Positions 1 through 11,390 of a stretch of 64,000 nt of DNA are shown here, in pieces. The first letter of the stretch is position 1. The number at the start of each line of letters is the position of its first letter. The notes beneath the pieces are model-generated. The model ran no database searches. It worked only from the letters and a program-made list of their open reading frames with translations, and was not told the DNA's origin. The DNA is from Paulownia fortunei. Lineage: Eukaryota; Streptophyta; Magnoliopsida; Lamiales; Paulowniaceae. The DNA is taken from positions 12,121,993-12,185,992 of the forward strand of contig CM033109.1 of the NCBI GenBank assembly GCA_019321725.1. The letters run 5' to 3'. The position numbers were made by a program, and so were the translations under genes.

Positions 1-1060
1 GATAAATGGTAGACGTGGTTTTCTAACAATTCATCATGAGTCATTGCAACTTGAAATAAAATCATAGTTATTGAGCCAATTAGGGTTTTGACTATTAATC
101 TATGCCCTAGACTCAATCAAAAGAATAGATGGCGGAAGGATCTTACGTGTATGGTACTCATAATTGAAATATGCTCACTCGCTAATTCACCTAAGATTAG
201 GTAGTCATGATACACTTGTTAGGTGTTTTCCATGACTTGTGAGGTTCTTGAAATTAAAGAGTTAATTTCAAACGGATTAATTAATTAGATTGATTAATCA
301 GAATAATTGTTATTCATAAATTATAATTGTTCAAGCCATTGCTAGCTTAGTTGTGAACCTAAAGGGTCACACACAATTTGAGATGGAATATTTCTAATTT
401 AGAAATTAATCCAAGGAGTTAGATCCAATTAATTAATGGAGATGAATTAATTAGGGCTTAAATTAATTCAAGGAGTTGAATTAATTATTCAATATGAAAT
501 AATTATTTGATAAGGTTGTGTATGAAGAGTTGTGATTGTCCATTAACATTAAAGAGGCATGATGAACAGACACAACTATTCATGTATAAGAGGTGCATTG
601 TAAAAGTTGTCAACCTTCATGAAAGGATACAATGTGAACTATTAGATCGCAACCATATCTTAAGGGATGTAATCCAATGATCCAGATTGATTCTAATTAA
701 GGGACATGAACAATCACGATGAGAAACCTAGAAATCTATAAATGGACCCCCCATTCCATTTTTTTATCTCAAACAATTCAAGTCAATTGTTTATTCTATC
801 TCTCTTCTTATAGTCATTCTAAATAATTTTGATTATTTTAGCATTTTTTGGTTATTTTTTTAATAAGAACATAATTGAGTTTTGTTCGATTGACAAGATT
901 AGTATAGTGATGTACTAATCTTAGGACGAAGTGTCGTATCTTGGAGAAAAACATCCACAATCCTATAGCTCCGAGCAGGAGGCAATATTTATCTTAAGGA
1001 GATTAGCTTTGTGCTTACCTCACTTCAGCTAAAATAAATGTATGAATGGAGAGGCATTCA
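1..1060 (+). repeat. Ty1/copia LTR, family A, cut by the window start
   Basis: Bases 1-530 match, by eye, the left halves of the family A LTRs at about 4560-5000, 31180-31650 and (reverse complement) 51060-51350, including the shared stretch around the phrase aacctaaagggtcacac. From about 540 the sequence leaves the 4.1 and 30.7 kb copies and instead resembles 1560-2095, so this is a sub-family with a different right half. A TATA-like box (tataaatgg, 737-745) precedes a pyrimidine-rich stretch, as expected for an LTR promoter. The exact right end is not clear. No coding capacity seen. Confidence 0.7.
895..922. repeat. 10-bp palindrome in copia LTR
   Basis: AAGATTAGTA (895-904) and TACTAATCTT (913-922) are perfect inverted arms with an 8-base loop. 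The same hairpin occurs at 1949-1976 in the second LTR-like block. Confidence 0.7.
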
Positions 1061-1174
1061 TGTGTAAACATTAATAGCAAATATAAATATAGTTGGAATT
1101 GTGGGAAAAATAAGTGTATGAATGGAGAAGTGTCCATAGTGGACATTTAATGTGGTATGGTATCCTAAATGCGA

Positions 1175-2100
1175 AGAGCAAGACTTAATTAATTTATTTA
1201 CATTAATTCTACTTGAGATAACAAATAATCTTGTGGAAGCTCTCTTTTCGGTACACCCTAGTAGACTTTTGTCTAGCTTTAACTAGCCTCAAGGATTGCA
1301 CCACCTGAGCTCATACGTACACATTGTAAATGTTGCATTAGACGCTTTAGAGGTGCACTTTGCACTTCATAGGTATGCATTGTGCACGAAGACCTAAAGA
1401 GCCTTAATTTTTAGAAATAAAATTAGATTACGGTGGAGTGGATCGGTCGTGGCTTGGTGATGTGGCAACTATCTCAATGTGGCAGATTTCTTATAACTCT
1501 CCCATGGCATGACATTGTACTACTGGGTGTCGAGTGGACGAGACCATCCATGGGTGCCAACAAGGCATAGGCGAAAGGCTGTGATTGGTCCTTAATGTTC
1601 ACGGGGCATGGATAAGTGGACACATCCATCCGGTTGGTGGAGGGGCATGGTAAGGTTGTGGACCTTTATAGAGGGATGTGATTTGAATCAGTAGATTTTG
1701 GCTAGATCTCAAAAAATTTAACTTAGTAGTTCAAATCAATCCGGAGTAAGAGATATGGTCCTAAAGGAATGGACCCTCAAAAGCCTATAAAGAGAACCCC
1801 CCTATTCATGGTAACTCACTCCAATCAATTCAAAGTTAAATTATTCCTCTCTTCTCTCCCTATAATGTTTCTACTAAAATAATTTTGATTATTTTAGAAT
1901 CTAATTATTCTAAGAAGAATATTACAACTAAGTTTGTGTTCGCTCGATAAGATTAGTATAATATTGTACTAATCTTATAAAGAAGTGTTATATCTTGGGA
2001 GATAAATTTCCATGTTTCTTAATACCAGTGTAGGGGCGAAATCTATCTTAAGGAGATTTATGTCATGCACACCTCACTTCATTATGGATATACATAAAAT
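1175..2100 (+). repeat. Second copia LTR right-half, related to 540-1045
   Basis: Bases about 1600-2095 run parallel to 590-1045: a TATA-like box (tataaag near 1786), a CT-rich stretch, the words ttttgattatttta, the shared palindrome (1949-1976), and the closing stretch with cttaaggagat and cacctcacttca. The two blocks are therefore direct repeats about 1.05 kb apart. Upstream (1175-1560) I see only non-coding DNA that I cannot assign. Confidence 0.55.
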
Positions 2101-2480
2101 CTTCTTTCAACACACCAACAAATATTCTGGCTCAATTTCTTTTTGTGCTCTATGTTGTTCTCTTAATTGTGCTTTTTCTCGCAGTTAATGTAGCCTAGTG
2201 AATTTAATTATATATTTAAAAGTAGCCTTTAGGCCAATATCTTATCATATAGTTACAGAAAGGCAAAATCACAATTTTGGTCAAGTAGCTAAGAGGAATA
2301 GCATTTTTTTCATCCTTTAAAAATAGCCACTCGTAATTTAAATATGCTAGTTCTTAATAATTCACAATTTGAGGACAATTATGACTTGAATCTCCCAGGA
2401 AAAAGTCACATGATCGGCATGTGACTTTTAAAATTACCCATTTTTCCATTTCAGCAAAAAAATTAGCGCATACACCAACG
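2101..2480. other. Unassigned AT-rich stretch with one hairpin
   Basis: No gene or recognised repeat. It contains a perfect 12-bp inverted repeat, AAAAGTCACATG at 2401-2412 and CATGTGACTTTT at 2418-2429, with a 5-base loop. Confidence 0.5.
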
Positions 2481-2484
2481 CAAG

Positions 2485-3530
2485 TACCAAAATTATCACT
2501 TCTAATGAACTTATAGGGTTAAAATTACTACTTCCTACAAACTTATAGGACTTAAATTGCCATTTCTGCTACACAAACTCCAACTTTAGTTGGTATGCAA
2601 GTGTGCTATGGATTAAAAAAATTAAGCTCATTCGCACTTTTATTTACAAAATAAACTAAAAAACTACATTTTCTCTATTTTCTGATTGTCCAGAGTCAAA
2701 AATTTAGTTTAGTTTGAAATGAAATTGTAATTTTCCATTTGGTTATTTCTTTTTATTTTCACTTTTCTTAACATTTTATTTTCATTCCTAACAATTATTG
2801 CCCTTTACTACCTCCACCCACCTCCCTGTTAGAATCAACACCAATCTTTCCACCTCTCCATTACGCAATCCTAACCTCAAAACCTAGTTTCTTATACTGC
2901 CAAACTCATTCTAAAATACATATACATCTCAATATTATCCATCATTCACTCCAAAACTATATATACATGTATTTTGAATAAGAGATAAAGAGTAGGGCGT
3001 TCACGACTGGTGCTTCAGGCTTCAAAGTTGATTGGGGGATGCTAGGGTTTGAAGAAGAGTTGGTTGATGATGGTGATAAAGATTGAGGTTATAGATGGAA
3101 TTTTAATTACACTAAGAGGTATTATTATCTCTTTTTACATAAACTAAGTTAAAATTAGATGGTCTATAGTAAATCAAAGCCCTTTCTGTAAATAAATAAA
3201 AAATAATTAAATCACATATCAATAATTAATACTAAATTTGGGATATCATGACTATTTTTGACCTATTATGTAGTAAGATATTGAACTATGCTTGTCATGT
3301 TGCGTCCAAATTTTCTATTTTTGGGAAAATAAGGGTTTTAAGTAAGTTTCTTTGCGTATATAAGTGAGATTGAGATTAAACTTTTTCTACAAAATATTGC
3401 ATGCATACGGATTAGTGTTGGGGCTTGTATGCTAGTAAAGTTGCCAATTTAGTCCTATAAGTTACAAGAAAATAACAACCTTAGTTGTAAATTATGAGGG
3501 AGTGAGATTTTTGGTCTGCACGTGTACAAT
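2485..3530. mobile_element. Possible non-autonomous DNA transposon with inverted arms
   Basis: An arm at 2534-2598 (starting near acttataggacttaaattgcc) is matched in reverse complement at 3404-3466 (ttgccaatttagtcctataag), giving about 65 bp of imperfect inverted repeat around a 0.8 kb non-coding core. Arms rich in phrases about colinear taa/gg blocks recall plant Mutator-like MITEs, but the outer ends and target duplication cannot be fixed by eye. The core has no convincing ORF. Confidence 0.4.
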
Positions 3531-3589
3531 ACATGGTAATTTCCCTCTAAAATTGAAATATCCCCAGATTTAGATGTTCATGTGATGCC

Positions 3590-3850
3590 CCAGGCCTATA
3601 GGGTGGGGGCACGCAAGCAAGATCCGATACAAGGGGCTTTGCTAGCAATTAGCTCGCATTTATCCTCGCTTTGCAAAAATAGTTGACCTAAGTTGTTAGA
3701 GAACTCCATTTTACCCACTTATAAACCCCTCCAAATATCCTCACTCAATTAATGTGGGATATCACAACTCACATTCTTTCACAATCTAGGACCATCCCAG
3801 TACATAATCGGTCGGACCTCCCGTGCTGATAGTACCCCCAAAGTGTTAGA
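3590..3850. repeat. GC-richer block, perhaps a short LTR or TRIM-like relic
   Basis: Base composition is clearly higher in GC than the surroundings (gccccaggcc, ggtgggggcacgc, gtcggacctcccg). A phrase of the form cccacttataaacccctcc followed by aatgtgggatatcac resembles the ends of short plant LTR elements. I cannot set boundaries or a family, and it could be captured host DNA. Confidence 0.3.
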
Positions 3851-3862
3851 GTAGGATGTCCG

Positions 3863-5334
3863 GCGTTCCAAATAGATAGGTTGTATTGTACTATTCTCTT
3901 TTATAAAGCAATCTTATTGGGAATCATATTAATATAAAAGATATTTTCTTTATCTTATATCTTGCATTTTCTTTCCTAACATTAGATAAAGTCCTTAGAT
4001 CAAATTTAGTTATGGGACATAGTCGCACATGTGATGACGATTATGAAACATGCCTCTAAGGCTTTGGTCTTAAATAAGTTTTAAGTCGAGGGCTTTTTGA
4101 GATGGGATATCAAATAGCCCAATAAGACTTACGCATACAATCCATGCTCATAAGATAAGGATGTCTCATTCCATAGGCATTAGCGTAGTGACGCAAGTGC
4201 ATGTATGCGGGTGCTTATTAGAAAACAAGTATATTGAACTAACTTGCCATAAATTCTTAATTGGAAAACTTATTTATGGAATTAAGAATCTCTATGTTAC
4301 AATAGTGCGCAACTAGTCCTTTGACTTAAGGCATCATAATAATCTTGTATGTGTCATGTCTTTGATGCATTCTCTGATTGTAAGACAATCATAAAGGGAT
4401 TACATTGGGTATTGCATCTACATGTTTGGAGGTTAATAAGTTGCCTACAAAGGATCCGTCACTTGTCTAATAGAACAAGTGAATCTCCTATGTTTTTATA
4501 GTTTATGACTTTGAAATCATTGGCCAAGGTATGATGAATGCTAGAAAAAGGTTTCTAACAATTTATCAAGAGTCATTAGAACTTGAAATGGAATCATAGT
4601 TATTGAGTCAATTAGGGTTTTGACTTTTATCCATACCCTAGACTCAATTGGGAGATTAATTAACGAAAAGACCTTACGCGCATGGTATTCGTAATTGTAA
4701 TATGATCACTTGTTATTTCACCAAGACTAGTTTGTCATAATTACTTGTTAGGTATTTTTATGGATAGTGAGGTTCTTGGATTTAAAGAGTTAATTCCAAA
4801 CGGATTAATTAATTAGAATAATTATTATTTATAAGTTGAACATGTTGCAAGTCTACTACTAACTTAGCAGTGAACCTAAAGGGTCACACATAACTTGGAA
4901 TGAATAAACTCTAGTCTAAAATTAACTCAAAGAGTTGGATATGATTAATTAAATAATTAGATTAATTAATTAAGGATTAAATTAATTTATATTAGTTGAG
5001 TTAATTATCAAATTAAGTTATAAAATTATTTAATTGGACTCAATAAGATTTGAAATCCAAATTGGAGTGAGTTAATTAATTAATTGGATTAATTAATTGA
5101 ACTTGTGTTAATTAATTAATTGAATTAATTAATGTGTTTGATGAAGTTCAAGTCCAACTCAAAAATGACTCATTAGTAGAAGCCCACTAGGAATATTAGA
5201 AAATTTAAATTAAATAGAAAAAATGGTTTTTCTTATTTAATTAATATAAGATATCAAGATTGAATTTATGGAATAGGTTCAATGAATCTGGAGGAGAGAG
5301 GGGGCCAAAAATTGGTGGCCATTTTAGGTCATAT
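3863..5334 (+). repeat. Copia family A LTR, left part (with upstream copia DNA)
   Basis: From about 4125 the sequence parallels the LTR at 30748-32700 (both carry gcgtag, tgcatgtatgcgg-type and aagggattacattgggtatt-type words). Family A LTRs may start at a TGTTAG-like site near 4206 (here decayed to TATTAG). 3863-4205 would then be internal or flanking copia sequence; the boundary is not resolved. The LTR is interrupted at 5334 by the family B solo LTR and resumes at 8242. Together the parts make about 1.84 kb, close to the uninterrupted copy. Confidence 0.65.
5330..5334. repeat. Target site duplication CATAT, left copy
   Basis: CATAT directly precedes the TGTCACAACC start of the family B LTR and recurs directly after its end (8237-8241). 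Confidence 0.65.
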
Positions 5335-8236
5335 TGTCACAACCTCCCAACAATATGTATAAATATATATAAACAACCTGTGCAGCATAATTTGTATGCA
5401 TGTGTATAACTTTTTCTTTTTTCCTGGTTAGCTGGATAAAACATTGATAAAAGTAAAGTGCCTTCACATCTTTTAACACTGTATATACATAGGTAGTTAT
5501 TAAAATATTAACAAGGTCTATCAAAATCATCACAAACTCAGACTTTCTTTCACGAAGGAGTTTTGAAGGTAATATACAGGATAAAGTCACTAATATAATA
5601 CAATAAACTATAAAATCAAAAGCACATCCCACAAAATAGCCTAATAGATCGTCATCCAAGTACATTAATCTTTGAAAGTGTGTAAGAGCTCCACTGCTAG
5701 CCCAGTAAACAAGAGCTCTCAAGTCTCACTATGCTCATCTACAATACATGAACTACATGAGCTAACACTCAATAAGTAAAACTCATGCATGGCAAGAGTG
5801 TGATATAAAATCTCATGCAACTCATCTCTAAGATATGATGTTATAAATGTGTCAAATTTGAGTATTCATAAATCAAAGAGTTTTTATTCAAAATCACTTC
5901 ATTTTATTAGGCCCTTAGCTTACCTACTATGCACCGAATAAAGCTCTACACAATATTAATAATCAAATGACCATAAACAAATTGACTCAGTCTAAGGGCT
6001 ACTTCTTAATCACCAGAGGTCTACCCCCTGTCTTCCCCTATAATCCTTCTGAAGTCTTCCCACCAGTGGAATCAATAAGGGCACAGTCAAGTGGTTTACA
6101 TTCTCTGACCACCAGAGGCACACCCTCTATCAACTCCTATGATCCTCCAAGAAGTAACAGTCGCGGCACTTTAAAATATTACGTAAGCACACCTCGCATG
6201 CCTCAACACACTAGTAATAGCTAACCAAAACATATTTTTTCTAAAAATCATTTATCAAATCATATCATGTATACAAAAACCTCAACTATGCCCATATGCT
6301 ATGCATGCACATGTAAATGCTTATGAATGCTATATTCAATATGAAATACAAGTCATCTTGCTCTCAACATGTTTCAAGAATCATAAGACTCTTAAAGTAA
6401 GTAATATACTTGTCATCCAATCAATTTAAATATCATCAACATATTACGTATAAATGTTTCAAGACATACTATGTTCATGTATTGTAGTTACAAATGGATC
6501 TTTACTTACCTCTCACTTGGTTGATGACTTAGTCTAGATTTGTTTAGTATTTCCCTCCAATTTTAGATATAAAATAGCCTGTAATATTACCCAACATCAA
6601 GCACCATTCCCAATTTGGCAAGTTGAAAGTACAAAATCACATACTAAGACCTTAAACACTAAGCCATGTAAGTAACAATCAAGCTTTCACAAACTAAAAC
6701 CCAATATAGTCCTTCAAATATCTTAATTTCACATCTTAGATACATGTAAACATCATATAATTGATTTTTATAACTCTAATAGCATGTACCTAATTGTTAG
6801 CACTCAATAGCAACATGTCTAGGTTGAAACATGCTAAGTTATCAAATGAGATACATTCACATTTTCATATTTTGTTGTTGTCCAATTTAGTTGCATGATA
6901 ATTTTGACATTCCTAAGCTTATCCAATCATTCCAAAATTTTTACCACACTTAGATAAATATAGAGCAATGTAATTATATTTTATAATTGCCTAAAATCAC
7001 TGATTTACTTGAGAAAAAACCAGCCCAATTAGCACAACACAAAAACTGTAAGTTCTATCATGATAGTTTTGAGTGTCTCTTTAATATCAAACAATATTTC
7101 AAATTATAACCTCTCCAAACTTATATACATCACCTAAACTCATATATAAACACATATATGGTGAAATATATAGGTTTTAATCAAGTTATTATACATATAT
7201 AAAGCTTTAAAAACAAAACCAGCAAGTATACAGTTTCTGTCCCTAGTGATTTATTTCTATTATGATTTTGCAATTGAAAACCCCTCTTTTGTGAATTATA
7301 AGATCATAGATAACATCCTAACATGATTATAAACAATAATATAATCTTTATGAATCATAAACCCTCAAACAATTCAAGAACATAAATAAAAAACATGAGT
7401 TAAGCTCACCTATGCACAAATTTAAACTTCTACTTGCTTCTCCTTACTTCCTTTTGCTTCCTTCACTTTTTTATTTACTTGGAATCACTTGAGATCAACT
7501 TCTAAAATTAAATATGGATGTTTGGGAGGTGAAATAGCTCAGAAAAGGGTTTTTGGTCATAGTTCAATGATAGAAATGAAGAAAGGTTGAAGTGGTAGCT
7601 TGAGTTAGCAAAGATTGAGGTGTCAAGTGGTGATTCAAATCTGATATTATTCACACCCTATATAGCTCCAATCTAGTGTTTCTCAATATTTATTTATATA
7701 TTTACAACCTATTCTAATTGCTGTACAATCGGATAATAAATGTTTGCCCTAATTTCTTAATCATTCATTCGGTCTCTAAATCCATTGACATTTGATTCTT
7801 AAATAATTGTCTAGTTTGCATTTCTAAAATTATATGCACATATGGACCCTGTAATATGACACTTAAATCATATTATATCATGTCCAATATCCCAAGTATG
7901 TTAATTCATAGATGTATACTTTTAAAACACCTCGATCTAATTGAATCGAATCATATAAGCTTACTAGTAACACCTTTAACACTTCTAAAATTATAACATA
8001 TAACCTATGAATATCAAATATATTGACCAATATATTCTTTTTCTTATCTAAATATAGAATTGCTTAATTAGGTTATAAGATCTCAACCACTAACATTAAG
8101 TGATGGCATTAGAGGTCTAACGATTAAAAATGCTATATAAGATGCCATGTAGATGTTAATGCAAATTAGCATATAAGTAGCAAGTGATGCATAAATCATA
8201 TTGACCAAGAAAGTAGTGTGAGGTTTGGATATTATA
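5335..8236 (+). mobile_element. Solo LTR of a long-LTR Ty3/gypsy element (family B)
   Basis: It starts TGTCACAACCTCC and ends GGATATTATA, with CATAT on both sides. Starts of the form TGTRACACCTCC and LTRs of about 3 kb are known from Del/Tekay-type chromoviruses; the lineage is inferred from this form alone, as no pol is present. Other copies in the window are 51356-52233 (minus), and 56368-57194 plus 61260-63601 (one copy split by an inversion). The last copy ends TTGCA, so the terminal TA here is probably a decayed CA. ORFs inside it are short and judged non-coding. Because it sits in a copia LTR that continues on both sides, it inserted after that copia. Confidence 0.8.
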
Positions 8237-8241
8237 CATAT
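8237..8241. repeat. Target site duplication CATAT, right copy
   Basis: Matches 5330-5334 exactly and directly abuts the right end of the solo LTR. Confidence 0.65.
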
Positions 8242-8949
8242 TTTTGGCCATTAAGAATAGAAGGTAGAGGGAATTTTGGATTGATGTAGATTTGGTTTGT
8301 TAGGGAAGTTAAACTTTCCAAACAACCAAATGATCATGTAAGGTAAATATTAGGTTTGACCTAATTGTTATGTAGCCACCATACAAATAGAAGATTGAAG
8401 ACAAAATCCCATAACTCATATACTCTGAAAATCGGCCACTAGTAAAAGAAAAGAAAAATATTTTCTTTCTTCTCTCTTTTCATCTCATTTGTTCTTCAAT
8501 ATCCAAGCATATTGTTCTTCTTCCACTAGGATTAAGAACAATAACAATAAATATTTAATCTTTGATTTCACTGGTTAGATTAAAGATTAGTATTCACTGC
8601 CTTTTGGGCTTGAAAAAGAAAACAAAGAACACTAGGAAGTTCTTTGTTTTTAGTTATTCTAGTCCAAGGTGTGGACTTCCTCAGAGGGAGTACGTGTGGA
8701 CTCCTTGGTGAAAGATTTGCAACCATTCGACAATTGATTGCCTGAAGTTTTGCACTAAATTGGAGAATCTAAAAAAGGTAATGAATTACATCATCACTAT
8801 ATTTATATTCTATTTAATAAACTATTAATAATGTAGATAGTTAGAATCATTGCGAAACTAGGGGTAATGTAATAAACATTATTGCATGTTTTTGTTTCTA
8901 AATTTTAATTTCTACTGTATTTACCCTCTAGGTTATAGTGAACCTAACA
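8242..8949 (+). repeat. Copia family A LTR, right part (R-U5)
   Basis: It parallels 31990-32700: CT-rich leader around 8458-8520, the phrase gtccaaggtgtggact (about 8663-8678) and the closing AACCTAACA. It is the continuation of the LTR interrupted at 5334. The end at 8949 is set by the primer-binding site that follows. Confidence 0.75.
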
Positions 8950-8950
8950 G

Positions 8951-8967
8951 TGATATCAAAACTACGG
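8951..8967 (+). other. Copia primer-binding site (tRNA-iMet type), decayed
   Basis: TGATATCAAAACTACGG directly after the LTR end resembles the plant initiator-tRNA-Met binding site TGGTATCAGAGCC with a few transitions. The better-preserved site at 28032-28050 of the same family supports the reading. Confidence 0.65.
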
Positions 8968-10080
8968 TTTGCATTATTAACAGTTGATGAGATTTATTTC
9001 AAATGTTTATTTGATAAATATGGCTTTGTTGTTTTTTGTATTTTCAGTGATTGGACACAATTGATTTTATTAATGCATGTAAAATATGTTAAATTCATTA
9101 AAATATTGATGTAAATACATAACCGAGGCATATGATGTGTTTGGAGCTAAATCCCGCGTGTTGAGCGCACAGGGCTATATACTGTGAGGCAGCAGCCAAC
9201 ACGAGTGACTGTCGCCTGTGCGCGTTGCTATGTGTACATGCAATGGGTGTGGGCAAGGGTTGCCCGTGCACCAGCCTACTGCATGCACGAGCTGGTTCTG
9301 GTTCGGCGGTGCACGTGCGACTTAGCGACAACTTGTTGTTTGGTTGCACGATGTGCTATTGCGTAATCTGTTTATATGATATGAGCATTAAAACTGTATG
9401 TATAGGGATGTCAGATTTGGGATTTAAAATTTTGATGTGTGATTTGCCAAGTAATCTGATCTTTAACCTTGGGCTTATAATTAATTATATTGGTAGAATC
9501 ATATGAGAAGTTATTAGGTTCTTAATAAATTTACTAGAGTATTTAGGATAATTTCACTTTATTGGTAACAAATGATATTATATATTCTTTGAATCAAGTA
9601 TTTGTCGACTTGTTCATTGGATTTACATTTCAAGATGATAACTTTAGGCTTAATTTGATATATTTGGTAGTAAGTGGAAGATGATTTACGTTAAGGCATA
9701 AATCAATTTAAGTTGAATATAACCCAATAAATTATTATAGGATTAATTAATTTTTTTTTATTATCCTAAATTAATTTCATTTGTGTACTAGGAATTTGGG
9801 ATTTTTAGAGATTAACTATTGAAGTTAAGGCAACTGACCTAACACTTTTCAGTTTATAAAGTACTTTTGGCATGTGTGGGTAATTTTTACAACTTAGATT
9901 AAGTGAACTTATATATGTATTAAATTGTAAAAATGGGAAAATGATTTAACTTTTGTGAATTTAATTACAAAAACTGAGTATGTGTTGAAATATGATTTCG
10001 TGAACATGGTGGTTTGTAATTGTAGAAATTATGGTGGTGTTTTTAAAATCCATTCTTGACACCTTAAATTATTGACTATT
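8968..10080 (+). repeat. Copia leader with GC-rich island (9130-9366)
   Basis: This is the internal region just 3' of the primer site. No gag could be read. At 9130-9366 base composition jumps to GC-rich with many CG steps and GCAC/GTGC words. Similar islands lie 150-400 bases after the primer sites of the copies at 27640-27860 and 55562-55800 (both minus strand). Short ORFs overlapping the island in several frames reflect the loss of AT-rich stops, not coding. From about 9370 onward only AT-rich non-coding DNA is seen. Confidence 0.5.
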
Positions 10081-10131
10081 GTGAAATAGGAAATGGACAA
10101 CTGATACATATTACGATTGAGAGCTTGGTCT

Positions 10132-10290
10132 GTAGCCTAGTGCAAGTGGGTTAAGCTTGAACCAACGACCTAGTAAAATGGGGTTAAGCCAGTACCCGTA
10201 GTCCAACACAGAGAGGGTAAGCCTGTACCAGTAGTCCAACACAGGGGGCTAAGCCTATACCAGGACCTAAGACAAGGGAGTTAAACCTAT
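10132..10290. repeat. Degenerate minisatellite, about five units of about 33 bp
   Basis: The unit reads roughly gtagtccaacacagggg followed by ttaagcctgtacca. Units near 10190-10222 and 10222-10255 are most alike; outer units are diverged. Confidence 0.7.
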
Positions 10291-10299
10291 TCGTGATAA

Positions 10300-11390
10300 T
10301 GGTTATGCTATATGATTTGTTTTACATGGTGGATTTTATGTGGAGATTGGATGGCTTTCATAATTACATATTTGTTTAGTTGTTACTCTCTTTTATTGAA
10401 TCGTTAACATTCTCTTTTGGAACTCAAGTAATAAATTAATTTTTCTCCATTGACTAAAAATATTACTATTTTTTTGGATTGCTTGATCCAACAAGTTGAG
10501 TTTTCAGTTATTTACTAAGTCGTCGTGCTCATAATTTTTTATAATATTTATTTAAATATCGAGACTTAGATGCATGAAAAAATTCTTGACGTACAGATAG
10601 TCTCAATTTTATCTAGAAAATCAAGTGATGATTAAATAAAGTAGAATATAAAAATTGCAAAAGACAAGAGTAGAGTTCTTATAAGTAAAATAACAAGCAC
10701 CTTATGTACAAGAAACTCTTGAGGAATGACTTACCTAATTATCACCTATATTCTTTCTTCCAAAATATACCAATTCAAGTCAACAATACATGTAAGTTAA
10801 GAATTCCTAAGCTCATTAATTCCCTCTCTCAAGTGTTGAATTGATTATGAGTTTTAATATGAATTTCAATATTTCTATAAAAACTCAAGAATAAAACTCT
10901 ATAAAAGTTCAATGAATTCTTCTTTAAAACTTCAAAGGTTTTATTAGTTTCTCAACTTTATGATTCCTAGGTTATGTTATCCTTATGATCATGTATAATC
11001 TTTCTTTTCTCGAGTATCGAATCTCATGTATCAAATACTCTCAATTAATGGCCAAATAATCAAGATGCAATACTAAACAAGATAACACAAACAAGATGAA
11101 TAACCTGAAATAATATTGTTTGGAATTCAAAACATAAGCTCAAATAAGGTTACATCATCCTCTAGAAAGAAAGTTTAGTTAATCATGTATGAATATAACT
11201 TGAAGAAATACATAAGAAAGAACATGAAAATTGTTCACTAATTTGTGAAGTGAGAGGAATGGTTGAAACTCTCCTTATCTCCAAGAATGACTTCCTTGTC
11301 TTCAAGAATGTCTCTCTTCTCACCATGTTTCCACAATCGTCCTCTGATGGTGAGGACGATCTTTCTCTAGGATACTCCTATTATTTAAGA
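10300..11390. other. No recognisable feature
   Basis: AT-rich, with stops in all frames except a 101-codon frame at 11250-11555 that runs into homopolymer tracts and has no recognised domain. Probably decayed retroelement DNA. Confidence 0.5.

Noticed and set aside
3590..3850. Cassandra-type TRIM with 5S-like sequence
   Set aside because: I found no 5S A-box/C-box pattern in the block, so only a generic repeat is reported.
5324..5722. 132-codon minus-strand frame with hydrophobic stretches
   Set aside because: Lies across the start of a family B LTR, shows no domain, and its counterpart in the other family B copies is not open.
9098..9506. Overlapping frames in several phases with many Cys, His and Ala
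   Set aside because: Explained by the GC-rich island in the copia leader, where stop codons are rare; no homology recognised.
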